The notes beneath the pieces were generated by a model. It made no database searches and was not told the origin of the DNA. It saw only the letters and a program-made list of their open reading frames with translations. Made by a program: the position numbers and the translations under genes. A stretch of 64,000 bases of DNA from Arcicella sp034931005 (lineage in GTDB: Bacteria > Bacteroidota > Bacteroidia > Cytophagales > Spirosomataceae): NCBI RefSeq assembly GCF_034931005.1, contig NZ_JAYGIN010000027.1:36520-100519 (forward strand), read 5' to 3'. This document shows, one piece after another, positions 34,814 to 43,528 of the stretch (position 1 is the first letter of the stretch; every line of letters begins with the position of its first letter).

Positions 34814-36565
34814 ATGAAAATATTTACCGCTCCTATCCTTTTTACGCTCCTTTTTACAACGTTTGTGCATTTTGCATTTGCTCAAAACACTAACATACGG
34901 CTCAATCAAGTAGGTTTTTATCCTTCTGCTCAGAAAATTGCAGTTTGGGTGGGCGATAAACAAGAATCATTTTTCATTATTTCTAAAAACACCAAAGATA
35001 CCGTTTTCAAAGGCACACTTTCGCCTCAAAGAATCAACGCTATTTCTCAAAAAACAACGCAAATCGCTGATTTTTCAGCTTTTCAAAAACTTGGGAAATA
35101 TGTCGTTTCTATTCCAAATATTGGTAATTCTTACCCTTTTCAAATCAAACCAAATGTACACCGTGAGACTGCAATTGCTTCGTTAAAAGGCTTTTATTAT
35201 CAACGAGCGTCAACTGCTTTACCAGAAAAATATGCGGGTAAATGGCACCGTGAAGCAGGTCATCACGACGATAAAATATTGATTCATCCATCGGCTGCAA
35301 CGGCTCAACGCCCAGAAGGAACGGTGATTTCTTCGCCAAGAGGCTGGTATGATGCTGGCGATTACAATAAGTACATCGTAAACTCAGGCATTACGATGGG
35401 AACGTTGCTTTCTTTGTACGAAGACCATCCTGATTTTTTCAAAAATTTTGAAGCGAATATTCCAGAAAGTGGCAACAAAATTCCCGATTTATTGGACGAA
35501 ACACTTTGGAATTTACGTTGGATGCTGACCATGCAAGACCCAAATGATGGTGGTGTTTATCACAAATTGACAAATCCTGCTTTTGATAAAATGGTGATGC
35601 CCAATCAAGCAAAGAATCCTCGATATGTCATTCAGAAAAATGTTATTGCGAGTTTAGATTTTGCGGCGGTAATGGCACAGGCGAGCAGGATTTTGAGAAA
35701 TCACGAAAAAGTATTACCCAAATTGGCGGATTCATGCTTAAATGCGTCAGTAAAAGCATGGAATTGGGCGAAACAAAACCCAACAATTGTTTATCGTCAA
35801 AACGATATGAACAAGGCTTTTGACCCCGACATTACCACAGGTGGCTACGAAGACCGCAACGATGCAGACGAATGGATTTGGGCTTTGGCAGAACTTTATA
35901 TCACTACCAAAGACGATTCTTACTACAAAGCAGTTAATCTTTATCACGAAGCTACTTTGCAATTACCCACTTGGAATCAGGTCAGAATGTTGGCATATTA
36001 TTCACTCATCAGAAACGAAAATTCATTGACAGTTTTAGGTAAAAATGATTTACCTAATCTGAGAAAGACTATTATTAATTTCGCCGACAATCTTTTATTA
36101 AATACTGAAAATCAAGCATTTAATACCGTCATGGGAAAATCTGCGAAAGATTATATGTGGGGAAGTAGCTCTCACGCTGCCAATCAAGGAATTGCTTTGT
36201 TGCAAGCCTTTCAAATTAGTAAAGATAAAAAATATCTGACTGGAGCATTAGGAAATTTAGATTATTTATTGGGTAGAAATGCCACAGGTTATTCATTTTT
36301 GACAGGTTTTGGTAGCAAACAAGTGATGTTTCCGCACCACCGACCATCAGAAGCAGATGGCATTATTGAGCCAGTTCCAGGTTTGTTATCGGGAGGTCCA
36401 AATCCTGGGCAACAAGATAAATGCGAAGGCTATACAACTAAAATTGCTGATGAATCATTTTTAGATGTCACCTGTTCATATTCAACCAATGAAATTGCCA
36501 TTAATTGGAATGCTCCTATGGTTTATTTAGCGGCTGCATTGGAAGCTTTACAAGGAAAATTTTAA
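34814..36565 (+). CDS. Glycoside hydrolase family 9 (endoglucanase-like)
   Basis: 583 residues with a signal peptide (about 1-24, HFAFAQN). An N-terminal immunoglobulin-like CelD_N domain (about 26-112, IRLNQVGFYPSAQKIAVW) precedes the (alpha/alpha)6 barrel. The catalytic base region is GWYDAGDYNKY with Asp180 and Asp183; the acid is Glu560 in STNEIAINWNAP. The mid motif GYEDRNDADEWIWALAEL and the HHRPSEAD region are also typical. GH9 enzymes hydrolyse beta-1,4-glucans. It has no T9SS sorting domain or lipobox, so it is probably periplasmic, acting on imported cello-oligosaccharides. Confidence 0.93.
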   Translation: MKIFTAPILFTLLFTTFVHFAFAQNTNIRLNQVGFYPSAQKIAVWVGDKQESFFIISKNTKDTVFKGTLSPQRINAISQKTTQIADFSAFQKLGKYVVSIPNIGNSYPFQIKPNVHRETAIASLKGFYYQRASTALPEKYAGKWHREAGHHDDKILIHPSAATAQRPEGTVISSPRGWYDAGDYNKYIVNSGITMGTLLSLYEDHPDFFKNFEANIPESGNKIPDLLDETLWNLRWMLTMQDPNDGGVYHKLTNPAFDKMVMPNQAKNPRYVIQKNVIASLDFAAVMAQASRILRNHEKVLPKLADSCLNASVKAWNWAKQNPTIVYRQNDMNKAFDPDITTGGYEDRNDADEWIWALAELYITTKDDSYYKAVNLYHEATLQLPTWNQVRMLAYYSLIRNENSLTVLGKNDLPNLRKTIINFADNLLLNTENQAFNTVMGKSAKDYMWGSSSHAANQGIALLQAFQISKDKKYLTGALGNLDYLLGRNATGYSFLTGFGSKQVMFPHHRPSEADGIIEPVPGLLSGGPNPGQQDKCEGYTTKIADESFLDVTCSYSTNEIAINWNAPMVYLAAALEALQGKF

Positions 36566-36594
36566 GGAATAATCTCACATAAATCTGATTCAAA

Positions 36595-37389
36595 ATGAAA
36601 ATTCATCCGTCTCTTTTTGTATTGCTTTTCTTGTTTAAAATAAGCCTATTCGCTCAAAATCAAGCACTTGAATCTAAGGTTTATGTTTGGAATGATTTGC
36701 CCGTAAAGCAAAACCCAAAAGCAGAGCAGCGACAGATTTTTTCGGGAACAACCCCTTCTTTTAAGTCCTTTAAAATGCACGCCACCACTTTGTATCCGCA
36801 CAGTTCGCTCAAGCCAATTCATAAGCAGGACAACGAAGAAATGGTCATTATTAAAGAAGGAGAATTGAGTGTTACGATTGAAGGGCAAACTAAAAAAATA
36901 AAGGCAGGTGGCGTAATTTTAATGCTTCCAAATGAAGACCGAGGCTTTGAAAACACGAGCGATGCCAGCGTAACTTATTACGTTTTGCAATACGAAGCCA
37001 ATGAGCCTGCGGATATTGAAAGAGGGAAAAAAGCAGGCGGTTCGTTGATGATAAATTGGGACGAAATTCCTTTTAAAGCTCACGACAAAGGTGGCAGAAA
37101 AGACTTTTTCAACCGCCCAACGGCAATGACAAAACGTTTTGAAATGCACACTACAACCTTAAAAGAGGGTTTAATGAGTCATCCTGCCCATACGCACAAT
37201 GCGGCAGAAATCATTTTCTTGATAAATAGTCAAGGCGATGAAGCCAATAGTCAAGCACAAGAAACCATCAATGGTACTTGGTACGATGCCAAAGTGGGCG
37301 ATATTATTTTCTTACAATCCAATGATTTACACGGCATTCGGAATACAGGAAAAGGCACTTGTACGTATTTCGCTTTTCAAATTGAATAA
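36595..37389 (+). CDS. Exported double-cupin protein
   Basis: 264 residues with signal peptide (about 1-20, KISLFAQN). Two cupin barrels: about 55-135 (HATTLYPHSSLKPIHKQDNEEMVIIKEGELSV, in pieces) and about 170-262 (HTTTLKEGLMSHPAHTHNAAEIIFLINSQG). In the first the metal ligands appear as H-x5-E (KQDNEE); in the second HPAHTHNAAE keeps the H-x-H-x4-E pattern. Bicupins can be dioxygenases, isomerases or sugar-binding proteins. It lies 29 bases after the GH9 gene and 13 before the sugar isomerase, in one transcription unit. Confidence 0.85.
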   Translation: MKIHPSLFVLLFLFKISLFAQNQALESKVYVWNDLPVKQNPKAEQRQIFSGTTPSFKSFKMHATTLYPHSSLKPIHKQDNEEMVIIKEGELSVTIEGQTKKIKAGGVILMLPNEDRGFENTSDASVTYYVLQYEANEPADIERGKKAGGSLMINWDEIPFKAHDKGGRKDFFNRPTAMTKRFEMHTTTLKEGLMSHPAHTHNAAEIIFLINSQGDEANSQAQETINGTWYDAKVGDIIFLQSNDLHGIRNTGKGTCTYFAFQIE

Positions 37390-37402
37390 ACAAACTAAAA
37401 CC

Positions 37403-38260
37403 ATGAAAAAAAACCTAATTACCCTCAGTATTTGCTTGTTATGTGTGGCAACATTTCAAGAAATTTTTGCTCAAAAAAGTAAAAAACTTTTCAACTATCC
37501 CTTTGGCGTTCAAGCATATACATTTCGTAAGCACTTTCCAAATAGTGTGAAAGGTACGCTTGATAAAATCCAGAAAATGGGCATTACCGAAATTGAAACG
37601 AGTGGGGCAAAAGGCGTGAGTGACGAAGATTATAAAAAACTTTGTGATACACGTGGCATTGCTATTCCATCAATTGGAGCGGGTTATGAGCAATTGGAAC
37701 AAACTTCTCAAGACATTGTAATGAAGGCAAAAACCTTTGGTGCTAAGTACGTTATGTGTGCGTGGATTCCCCACAAAGGCGACGAATTTACGCTTGAAGA
37801 TGCTAAAAAAGCAGTGGAAGTTTTCAATAAGGCAGGTAAATTTTTGAAAGAAAACGGCTTGACGTTTTGTTATCACCCACACGGTTATGAATTTCGCCCT
37901 TATGAAGATGGAACGCTTTTAGACTACATTTTCAAAAATACCAATCCAGAATATGTGTCTTTTGAAATGGACGTTTTGTGGGTACTTCATGGTGGTGGAA
38001 GTCCAGTAAAATTGCTCGAAAAATATGGCAACCGTTGGAAATTAATGCACGTAAAAGACTTGAAAAAAGGCGTTATGGGCGATTTTTCGGGACATACTCC
38101 TGCTGAAAATGACGTAGTTTTAGGAACGGGTCAGGCTGATTGGAAAAACATTTTCAAACTCTCAAAAAAATTGGGAATTAAACATTATTTCATCGAAGAC
38201 GAAAGCGAACACGAAATGGAAAATGTGCCATTAAGTATTGATTATTTGAAGAAATTGTAG
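37403..38260 (+). CDS. Exported sugar phosphate isomerase/epimerase-like TIM barrel
   Basis: 285 residues from ATG 37403. A longer in-frame start at 37238 exists but overlaps the cupin gene by 150 bases and lacks the signal peptide; from 37403 the protein opens MKKNLITLSICLLCVATFQEIFA, a clear Sec signal. The AP-endonuclease-2/xylose-isomerase-like fold has the metal-site residues Glu in ETSGAKG, His in CYHPHGYEF, Asp in EMDVLWVLHGG, His in MHVKD and Glu in YFIEDESEHE. Periplasmic members of this group act in 3-keto-glycoside pathways as lyases or isomerases; the exact reaction here is not shown. It is the last gene of the GH9-cupin unit. Confidence 0.88.
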   Translation: MKKNLITLSICLLCVATFQEIFAQKSKKLFNYPFGVQAYTFRKHFPNSVKGTLDKIQKMGITEIETSGAKGVSDEDYKKLCDTRGIAIPSIGAGYEQLEQTSQDIVMKAKTFGAKYVMCAWIPHKGDEFTLEDAKKAVEVFNKAGKFLKENGLTFCYHPHGYEFRPYEDGTLLDYIFKNTNPEYVSFEMDVLWVLHGGGSPVKLLEKYGNRWKLMHVKDLKKGVMGDFSGHTPAENDVVLGTGQADWKNIFKLSKKLGIKHYFIEDESEHEMENVPLSIDYLKKL

Positions 38261-38405
38261 AGGTTATTGGGGTTATGAGTTAAAGAGTTATGGAGGAATG
38301 AGTTATGAGGGAATGGAATCCATAAACCCTTAACTCCCTAACTCATAAGCCCTTAACTCATAAACTCTTAACCCATTTTCCCATAACTCATAACTCCATA
38401 ACCTC
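38260..38405. repeat. Low-complexity inverted repeat array
   Basis: Units of the type gagttatg run to about 38320 and their complements (cataactc, cttaactc) run to the end. Outer arms gaggttat (38260-38267) and ataacctc (38398-38405) pair exactly. The left arm begins in the upstream stop codon and the right arm covers the last 18 bases of the convergent Ada-like gene. Confidence 0.75.
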
Positions 38406-39239
38406 CTCCCTCGCTCCTTCCCAACCTAAAATCGCCTTTTTGCGGTATTCTCCCCAACGATAATTACCTGTTGTTCCTACTCTTTGAATTACACGATGAC
38501 AAGGAATTAAATATGCAATATGGTTTGCACCAATGGCAGTTCCAACGGCTCTTTGGGCGGTAGGTTTATCAATTAATTGGGCAATATCTTCGTAGCAAGC
38601 CAATCTTCCCGAAGGGATTTTCAGTAAAGCTTCCCACACTTTTATCTGAAAATTTGTGCCTCTCAATAATAAATTGAGTGATTTTGAAGCTAAATTTTCA
38701 ACAAAAATCTGATTTATAAAAACAGCCGTTTCTTCTTGATTTTCTATTAATTCCGATTTAGGAAATTCATTTTTTAGACGAATTAACTCATCAATTGATT
38801 GATTTTCGGGCAAAAACGTTAATTCTAAAATTCCACGTGACGTAGTAGCAATAAATGCAAATCCAAATGGCGTTTCGTGCGTTCCGTAAGATATTTTCAA
38901 GCCTTCGCCTTTTCGTTTGTATTCAGCAGGAGTCATGGCTTCGTAAGTGACAAAAAGGTCGTGCAAACGAGACGAACTTGAAAGCCCCATCAAAACGGTG
39001 GTATCTAACAAATCTTTGGTTTCGGTCAACACATTTTTGGCGTATTCTTTCGTCAAAAAACGCATAAAACGTTGTGGTGAAGTCCCCGCCCATTTGGTGA
39101 ACATTCTATCAAAATGAAATTCCGAAAGATTAACATTTTCCGCAATTTCTTTTAAAGATGGCTGACGTTGAAAGTTTTGTTCAATGAATCGAATCGCTTG
39201 TTCAATTCTTTGATAATCAATATGTTGTTGCGTATTCAT
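38388..39239 (-). CDS. AraC-type regulator fused to O6-methylguanine-DNA methyltransferase (Ada-like)
   Basis: 283 residues. Residues 1-105 form an AraC HTH (IEQAIRFIEQNFQRQPSLKEIAENVNLSEFHFDRMF, in pieces, and PAEYKRKGEG). The C-terminal half is the methyltransferase, with the active-site IPCHRV (Cys247) and the following VGTTGNYRWGEYRK. The protein repairs O6-methylguanine by transferring the methyl group to Cys247 and can act as activator. It lacks the N-terminal zinc domain of Ada; that domain is encoded by the next gene upstream, six bases away. Confidence 0.92.
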   Translation of the reverse strand: MNTQQHIDYQRIEQAIRFIEQNFQRQPSLKEIAENVNLSEFHFDRMFTKWAGTSPQRFMRFLTKEYAKNVLTETKDLLDTTVLMGLSSSSRLHDLFVTYEAMTPAEYKRKGEGLKISYGTHETPFGFAFIATTSRGILELTFLPENQSIDELIRLKNEFPKSELIENQEETAVFINQIFVENLASKSLNLLLRGTNFQIKVWEALLKIPSGRLACYEDIAQLIDKPTAQRAVGTAIGANHIAYLIPCHRVIQRVGTTGNYRWGEYRKKAILGWEGAREEVMEL

Positions 39240-39245
39240 GTCTTT

Positions 39246-39506
39246 TTAGTTTGAAGATTTCCAAATCAAATACTTTTCTCGCATACAATGTCCACAAGGA
39301 CGAAAACCTGCTAAAATCGCTTCTGATTCATCTTTAAAAAATACCCTATTTTCAGCTTTCATTCGCTTGCCCGATGAACAATTTAAGGTACCATAAATTT
39401 TGAGTTTGGCGTTCCCTCCTATCGAAACCTCTTTGGCATTTATGAGTTGCATTAAAACCTTTAGACGACCAAATTTTGTGTTAGACAGTGTTAAATGTTT
39501 AATCAT
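39246..39506 (-). CDS. Stand-alone Ada zinc-binding domain protein
   Basis: 86 residues. The pattern GTLNCSSGKRMKAENRVFF ... AILAGFRPCGHCM is that of the Ada N-terminal metal-binding domain, including the closing RPCGHC. Compared with E. coli Ada, the first two cysteines (methyl acceptor and a ligand) correspond to a single Cys, so the phosphotriester acceptor cysteine seems absent. I infer a structural or DNA-binding role rather than full repair activity. It lies 5-6 bases from both neighbours in the same operon. Confidence 0.8.
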   Translation of the reverse strand: MIKHLTLSNTKFGRLKVLMQLINAKEVSIGGNAKLKIYGTLNCSSGKRMKAENRVFFKDESEAILAGFRPCGHCMREKYLIWKSSN

Positions 39507-39511
39507 GAGGA

Positions 39512-40201
39512 CTACTTTGCATCGTGAAAAATGATACCCAACGTATATCGAACTCCCGAACGAACTTTTGAAACACCATGTCGCATATTGGTTCGATAAT
39601 AGCCTTTTGTGCCTTTGACGGATCGAAAATTAGTCGTAAAAATTAGCATATCACCTTGATTTGGCGTTAAAACAATTGGAACGGATTGCATTCTTGGTCG
39701 TTGTTCTACCAATACAAATTCGCCTCCTGTATAGTCTTTTTGGGTTTGATTTAAAAAAATAACCATTTGAAAAGGAAACCAAATATCTCCGTATAAATCT
39801 TGGTGAAGCGTGTTGTAGCCACCTTCAGTGTACTTTAATATTAATGGCGTTGGTCTTAATTGTTCATTTTCATGACAAATTGCCAATAAGTCGACGTGTT
39901 TTTCTGGAAATAAAGTACCGATATTCAAGACATTCATCCATTGATTTGCCACTTTTGCTAAATACGGATAAACATTATTACGAAGGTTTTGGACAAGATT
40001 CGGAAGGGGATAATTGAAATATTTGTACTCACCCATTCCAAATTGATAACGAGCCATGTTGATGGTAGAACGATAAATTGGTTTATCGTATAGGGCAATC
40101 AGTTCTTCACATTGTGACTGGCTCAAGATTGATTTTAAGGATACAAAACCTTTTTCTGATAATTCTTCTGAGGCATTTTGCCAATTGATGTTTTCGAGCA
40201 T
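39512..40201 (-). CDS. 2-oxoglutarate/Fe(II)-dependent oxygenase
   Basis: 229 residues. The iron triad is His133 and Asp135 in TLHQDLYGD, and His208 in MRHGVS; Arg218 in VRYTLG binds 2-oxoglutarate. The fold order and YTGGEFVLVEQRP match the prolyl-4-hydroxylase-like 2OG-FeII_Oxy family. Its place at the head of an operon with Ada-like genes suggests oxidative dealkylation of DNA, as AlkB does, but the sequence is not AlkB proper. It is the promoter-proximal gene of the operon. Confidence 0.88.
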   Translation of the reverse strand: MLENINWQNASEELSEKGFVSLKSILSQSQCEELIALYDKPIYRSTINMARYQFGMGEYKYFNYPLPNLVQNLRNNVYPYLAKVANQWMNVLNIGTLFPEKHVDLLAICHENEQLRPTPLILKYTEGGYNTLHQDLYGDIWFPFQMVIFLNQTQKDYTGGEFVLVEQRPRMQSVPIVLTPNQGDMLIFTTNFRSVKGTKGYYRTNMRHGVSKVRSGVRYTLGIIFHDAK

Positions 40202-40330
40202 TTGTGAGTCTATTTTATATCACAAAGGTATATTCAAGCCCAAGAAGTTCTAATCTGAATTTTGCGGAATATGGTAGCTTTAGAATTTAGTGGTTTCGTA
40301 AACTATTGTTAAAAAAACCTCAAACTGTAT

Positions 40331-40390
40331 GAACTATGATTTTTAGGATTAGTCCGATTTTCAAGATTAAAATCCTAAAATTCATAGTTC
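40331..40390. repeat. Intergenic palindromic repeat
   Basis: Arms of 20 bases (40331-40350 gaactatgatttttaggatt; 40371-40390) pair with one mismatch around a 20-base centre. The element lies between the 2OG-oxygenase and PorP/SprF genes. The sequence type tttaggatt ... aatcctaaaa resembles widely dispersed repeats of Cytophagales. Confidence 0.75.
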
Positions 40391-40477
40391 TGACGAATAC
40401 ACGTTTAGACGGAGTAGCCAAGACAATATATTGTTTCCTAAACACTATTTTACAACTACTTTCGAGGATAATCGATA

Positions 40478-41407
40478 CTAAAAATACCTAAAAACGGCTG
40501 ATTTACCATTTCCTGATTCCATTTCATAACGAAGCATTATTTGGTGAAAACCTTCATTTCCGACCAATGCCGTACTATTGGATTTTGCAAAATCATACGC
40601 ATAACCGATTTGAAACTTTTTAAGTTGAACTTGAAATGACCCCAAAAAGGCATTTGTAGAAAGCTCTGAACCTGTATTTTGATACCAAACGCCAATTCCA
40701 AATTTATCATTTATCCAACCTGTAGCGTTTAAATCAATACTGGTTTTTCCCCCAATATTACTGGATTGCTTTCTTACCAATGCCCCTGTTTTAATTTTGA
40801 AATCATCATCAATCGTGAAAACATAACCTGCCGTCACAAAAAGCGGACGATTATAACTGTCTGTGGCATTGAAGTTTAACATTGAAATACCCAAGTAAGC
40901 ATCGTCATTGTTATAATAAATTCCTCCACCAAGACTTGAGTTAAAATTGGTACTGCCAACGCCTCCGCCTGAGGTGCTAATAAAAGCAGGAACTTGCGTT
41001 ACGCCCACTTGTACCCCAATGGCAAGTTTACCGTCGTTTGGCAGCGTAAAACGGTAGGCAAAATCTCCGTAAAGCCCTAAATTTCCCAAAACTCCCCCCG
41101 TTGTGCCATTCCCCAACGCTTGTTCGGCATTGTATGCTTGAAAACCAATCGCCATTTTGTCATTGGCAATGGGCATATCAAAATTGAAATATTGTTGTGT
41201 GGTACTGGCAACGCCCAAAGCCACAAATAATGGTCTTTTACGATAAAGTCCCGCTACACTTATCACTTCCCGACTTCCTGCATAGGCAGGATTGACATTG
41301 AGTGGCATAAATGGATAAGTAATATATATTTGGTCTTGTTGAGAAAACGTTTGAAAAGTCTGGAGAAAAAAGAATAATACAGATAGGTATTTAAAATATT
41401 GCGTCAT
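40478..41407 (-). CDS. PorP/SprF family type IX secretion system membrane protein
   Basis: 309 residues. A signal peptide (about 1-22, TFQTFSQQD) is followed by the family start ITYPFMPLNVNPAYAGSREVISVAGLYRKRP, in pieces. The rest is an outer membrane beta-barrel (repeating amphipathic strands, e.g. KFQIGYAYDF) ending in MLRYEM. PorP/SprF proteins work with the T9SS; SprF is needed for the surface adhesin SprB, and such genes usually lie beside a gene for a type-B-sorted protein. The giant type-B-sorted gene here is 4.4 kb upstream on the same strand, with four genes in between. Confidence 0.9.
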   Translation of the reverse strand: MTQYFKYLSVLFFFLQTFQTFSQQDQIYITYPFMPLNVNPAYAGSREVISVAGLYRKRPLFVALGVASTTQQYFNFDMPIANDKMAIGFQAYNAEQALGNGTTGGVLGNLGLYGDFAYRFTLPNDGKLAIGVQVGVTQVPAFISTSGGGVGSTNFNSSLGGGIYYNNDDAYLGISMLNFNATDSYNRPLFVTAGYVFTIDDDFKIKTGALVRKQSSNIGGKTSIDLNATGWINDKFGIGVWYQNTGSELSTNAFLGSFQVQLKKFQIGYAYDFAKSNSTALVGNEGFHQIMLRYEMESGNGKSAVFRYF

Positions 41408-41442
41408 TGTCTTACATTTTGTTTTCAGACCTCAATTTACGA

Positions 41443-41477
41443 AAAAGCCTTGTTCCGATAAACAGAACAAGGCTTTT
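41443..41477 (-). terminator. Rho-independent terminator after the SemiSWEET gene
   Basis: A perfect 13-bp stem (41443-41455 aaaagccttgttc; 41465-41477) with a 9-base loop; on the minus strand it ends in a U-run. It lies 21 bases after the SemiSWEET gene. Confidence 0.88.
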
Positions 41478-41497
41478 AATTTGCTATAACTCAGATT

Positions 41498-41752
41498 TTA
41501 AACCGTTTTTCTATACTTAAATTTGAAGAACAAAATCACTAACGACAATAATAACGTAAGAGCATTTGCTGCAATTACTGGCACTGCATTTGATTTAATT
41601 CCGTAAACTAACCACATCACAACGCCCGCCGTGAAGAGTAAAAACATTGCCAAAGAAACGTCTTTCGCTGATTTGGTTTTATAGATTTGAATGACTTGGG
41701 GTACAAACGCTATTGTCGTTAAAATTCCCGCAACGTATCCTAAAGTTTCCAT
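41498..41752 (-). CDS. SemiSWEET-type sugar transporter
   Basis: 84 residues, three membrane helices, the normal size for a SemiSWEET half-barrel, which works as a dimer. The PQ-loop motif FVPQVIQIYKTKSAKDVSLAM, read in two parts, has Pro18-Gln19. The third helix contains NALTLLLSLVILFFK. These proteins move sugars by facilitated diffusion through the inner membrane. Given the carbohydrate genes around, sugar uptake is plausible. Confidence 0.9.
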   Translation of the reverse strand: METLGYVAGILTTIAFVPQVIQIYKTKSAKDVSLAMFLLFTAGVVMWLVYGIKSNAVPVIAANALTLLLSLVILFFKFKYRKTV

Positions 41753-41955
41753 AATTGATTGTGTTTAATGAGCTTTCCGCTTTGTAGCTCGTGATTATTA
41801 TATTCTTTTATCTGACGCAAAAATAACGGAAAAGTTATATAAAACCTACACTATATGGAAAAATTCTTTAAATAATACAATAAGTCATTTGTAAAATAAA
41901 AGGATTTGGATTTTTACATCTGGTCGCCTTCGATATATGCTACTCTAAAAAACAA

Positions 41956-41998
41956 AAAACGTCTTGCCTTTAGGATTACCTTTAAGGTAAGACGTTTT
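41956..41998 (-). terminator. Rho-independent terminator after the bPH2 gene
   Basis: Fifteen-base arms (41956-41970 aaaacgtcttgcctt; 41984-41998) pair with one mismatch; minus-strand U-run at the end. The gene ends 25 bases away. Confidence 0.85.
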
Positions 41999-42022
41999 TA
42001 TTTGTAATCTGTAATCGTATTT

Positions 42023-42562
42023 TTAACTTTTCTGCTGACTCAATAAAGCCTCAATTCTCAATAAACTGTCTCTTATTTCAGCAAAAACATTAGATTCTTC
42101 CTTACCTGAGTGTTTTTGTTTGAGCAAATTCCGTTGTTCCATCACTTTCTGGCGAAATTCGTTCGCTCCAATAATACCAACTAAACTCATTTCATTCATT
42201 TGATTCGTTGCACTTCCACCTGCGGTTTCTACCCGCAACATAGCAAGATTAAAAGAACGCAAAATAGGACCTTCAATAAAGGAAATGTCTTGTATATTTT
42301 CCAACGGAATTGTTTTTTCGACTTGTACCAAAATCCCTTTTTTGAATCGCAAGTTTGTATCGGTTAATACACATTCAAGTTTATCAAAATAATGTCGAGA
42401 ATACCATTGCCCGATACCCAAAAGCCAAAGAATAGCGAGTGGAATTCCGATTACCGAAATGACAAGCACGAAAGCTCCGTACAATAAAATGTATATTTTC
42501 AATGCAGGATTAAACGCTACTTTTTGAATGATTTTGCCTTCGCTATTTTCCATGTTATACAA
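42023..42562 (-). CDS. bPH2 (YdbS-like) membrane-associated PH-domain protein
   Basis: 179 residues. Two hydrophobic helices (about 19-52, ILLYGAFVLVISVIGIPLAILWLLG, in pieces) precede the bacterial PH domain, seen as LECVLTDTNLRFKKGILVQVEKTIPLENIQDISF. The conserved ENIQDISFIEGPILRSFNLAMLRVETAG, in pieces, is the bPH_2 signature. A charged helical tail follows. Family members are membrane proteins of unknown function. No operon partner is evident. Confidence 0.85.
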   Translation of the reverse strand: MYNMENSEGKIIQKVAFNPALKIYILLYGAFVLVISVIGIPLAILWLLGIGQWYSRHYFDKLECVLTDTNLRFKKGILVQVEKTIPLENIQDISFIEGPILRSFNLAMLRVETAGGSATNQMNEMSLVGIIGANEFRQKVMEQRNLLKQKHSGKEESNVFAEIRDSLLRIEALLSQQKS

Positions 42563-42722
42563 AGTTGATAATCAGAGTCTTAATATTAATTTGATAACTA
42601 TTCCGAAAGTTGATAAATAAATTCCTCAATTTCAGTTTGTCGAGCATTGGCAAATTTATTTGAAGGTTTAGAGACTCGGGATGTAAAAATGTAAGCCTGA
42701 GACTTTGGTTCTTAACCCCAAT

Positions 42723-43460
42723 TTATCTCATCATTAATTCATACACAACACCAACTATCGCAGCAACAAAAATAAAAGTCATAAAACCGATTAAATACGC
42801 AAAAAAGGCTTTTACGTAGTTACTAAATGTATTGCCAAAAAATTGTCCAATTGCCCAAGCAGTATACAAAAAAATCAATAGCGTCAATAAATTTTCTACA
42901 ATTGGACTGTGCAAATATTTAGTATTTATGGGTATAAAAATGTAAAAAAGCATGGCTTCGCCCATTACAAAAAATAGAAGAACGGCAATTTCATAAGTGT
43001 TGTAATGGTGTTTTTTAAAAAATAATTTCATCCAATATATAATAAATACCGTCGAAAGGACATTTGCGTATCCATAATTATCTTGAATCCATTGCATGGC
43101 ACTCGAACCATGTGGATTTTGAAGTTTGTTTGCGAATTCTTCTTGTAAAATAGTTTCTACTCGAAAATAATGGGCTACAAAAGTATAAATGGCAGAGGTC
43201 GCTAATATAAAAGCGAGTGGTTTGGTGTACTTATACCTGTTTTTAGTAAGGTAGTTATGGGTCGTTTGTGCAGGTCTTAATAATAATTCTTTGATGGTAT
43301 ATAGAAAGCCCTTTTCAAACCCAAACAGGTTGATACCTTCCTGTAAAGCATAATTTCTATCAATTCTTTCAAATTTGGTAGGAAGTCCACAGTTTGGGCA
43401 AAAATTCTCTTTGATAGGATAATTACAATTTTGACAAGTTGCTTCTATTTCAGTCTGCAT
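42723..43460 (-). CDS. DUF3667 membrane protein with zinc ribbon
   Basis: 245 residues. The N-terminus carries a zinc ribbon, CQNC (9-12) and CPNC (21-24). About four membrane helices follow from residue 85. The motif KELLLRPAQTTHNYLTKNRYKYTKPLAF, in pieces, is that of DUF3667. Function is unknown. The neighbours give no strong hint. Confidence 0.88.
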   Translation of the reverse strand: MQTEIEATCQNCNYPIKENFCPNCGLPTKFERIDRNYALQEGINLFGFEKGFLYTIKELLLRPAQTTHNYLTKNRYKYTKPLAFILATSAIYTFVAHYFRVETILQEEFANKLQNPHGSSAMQWIQDNYGYANVLSTVFIIYWMKLFFKKHHYNTYEIAVLLFFVMGEAMLFYIFIPINTKYLHSPIVENLLTLLIFLYTAWAIGQFFGNTFSNYVKAFFAYLIGFMTFIFVAAIVGVVYELMMR

Positions 43461-43528
43461 GGGTATAATAATGGTTGTTTATTTAGGAAGCCAAAAATCT
43501 GGTAGGTATTGAAGAAATAACTAAAAGT

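Noticed and set aside
37238..37402. Longer start for the sugar-isomerase-like gene
   Set aside because: It would overlap the cupin gene by about 150 bases and hide an obvious signal peptide that starts at 37403.
38388..39506. Frameshifted single Ada gene
   Set aside because: The zinc-domain gene has its own stop and the methyltransferase gene its own ATG six bases later; both frames are intact, so separate genes are the simpler reading.
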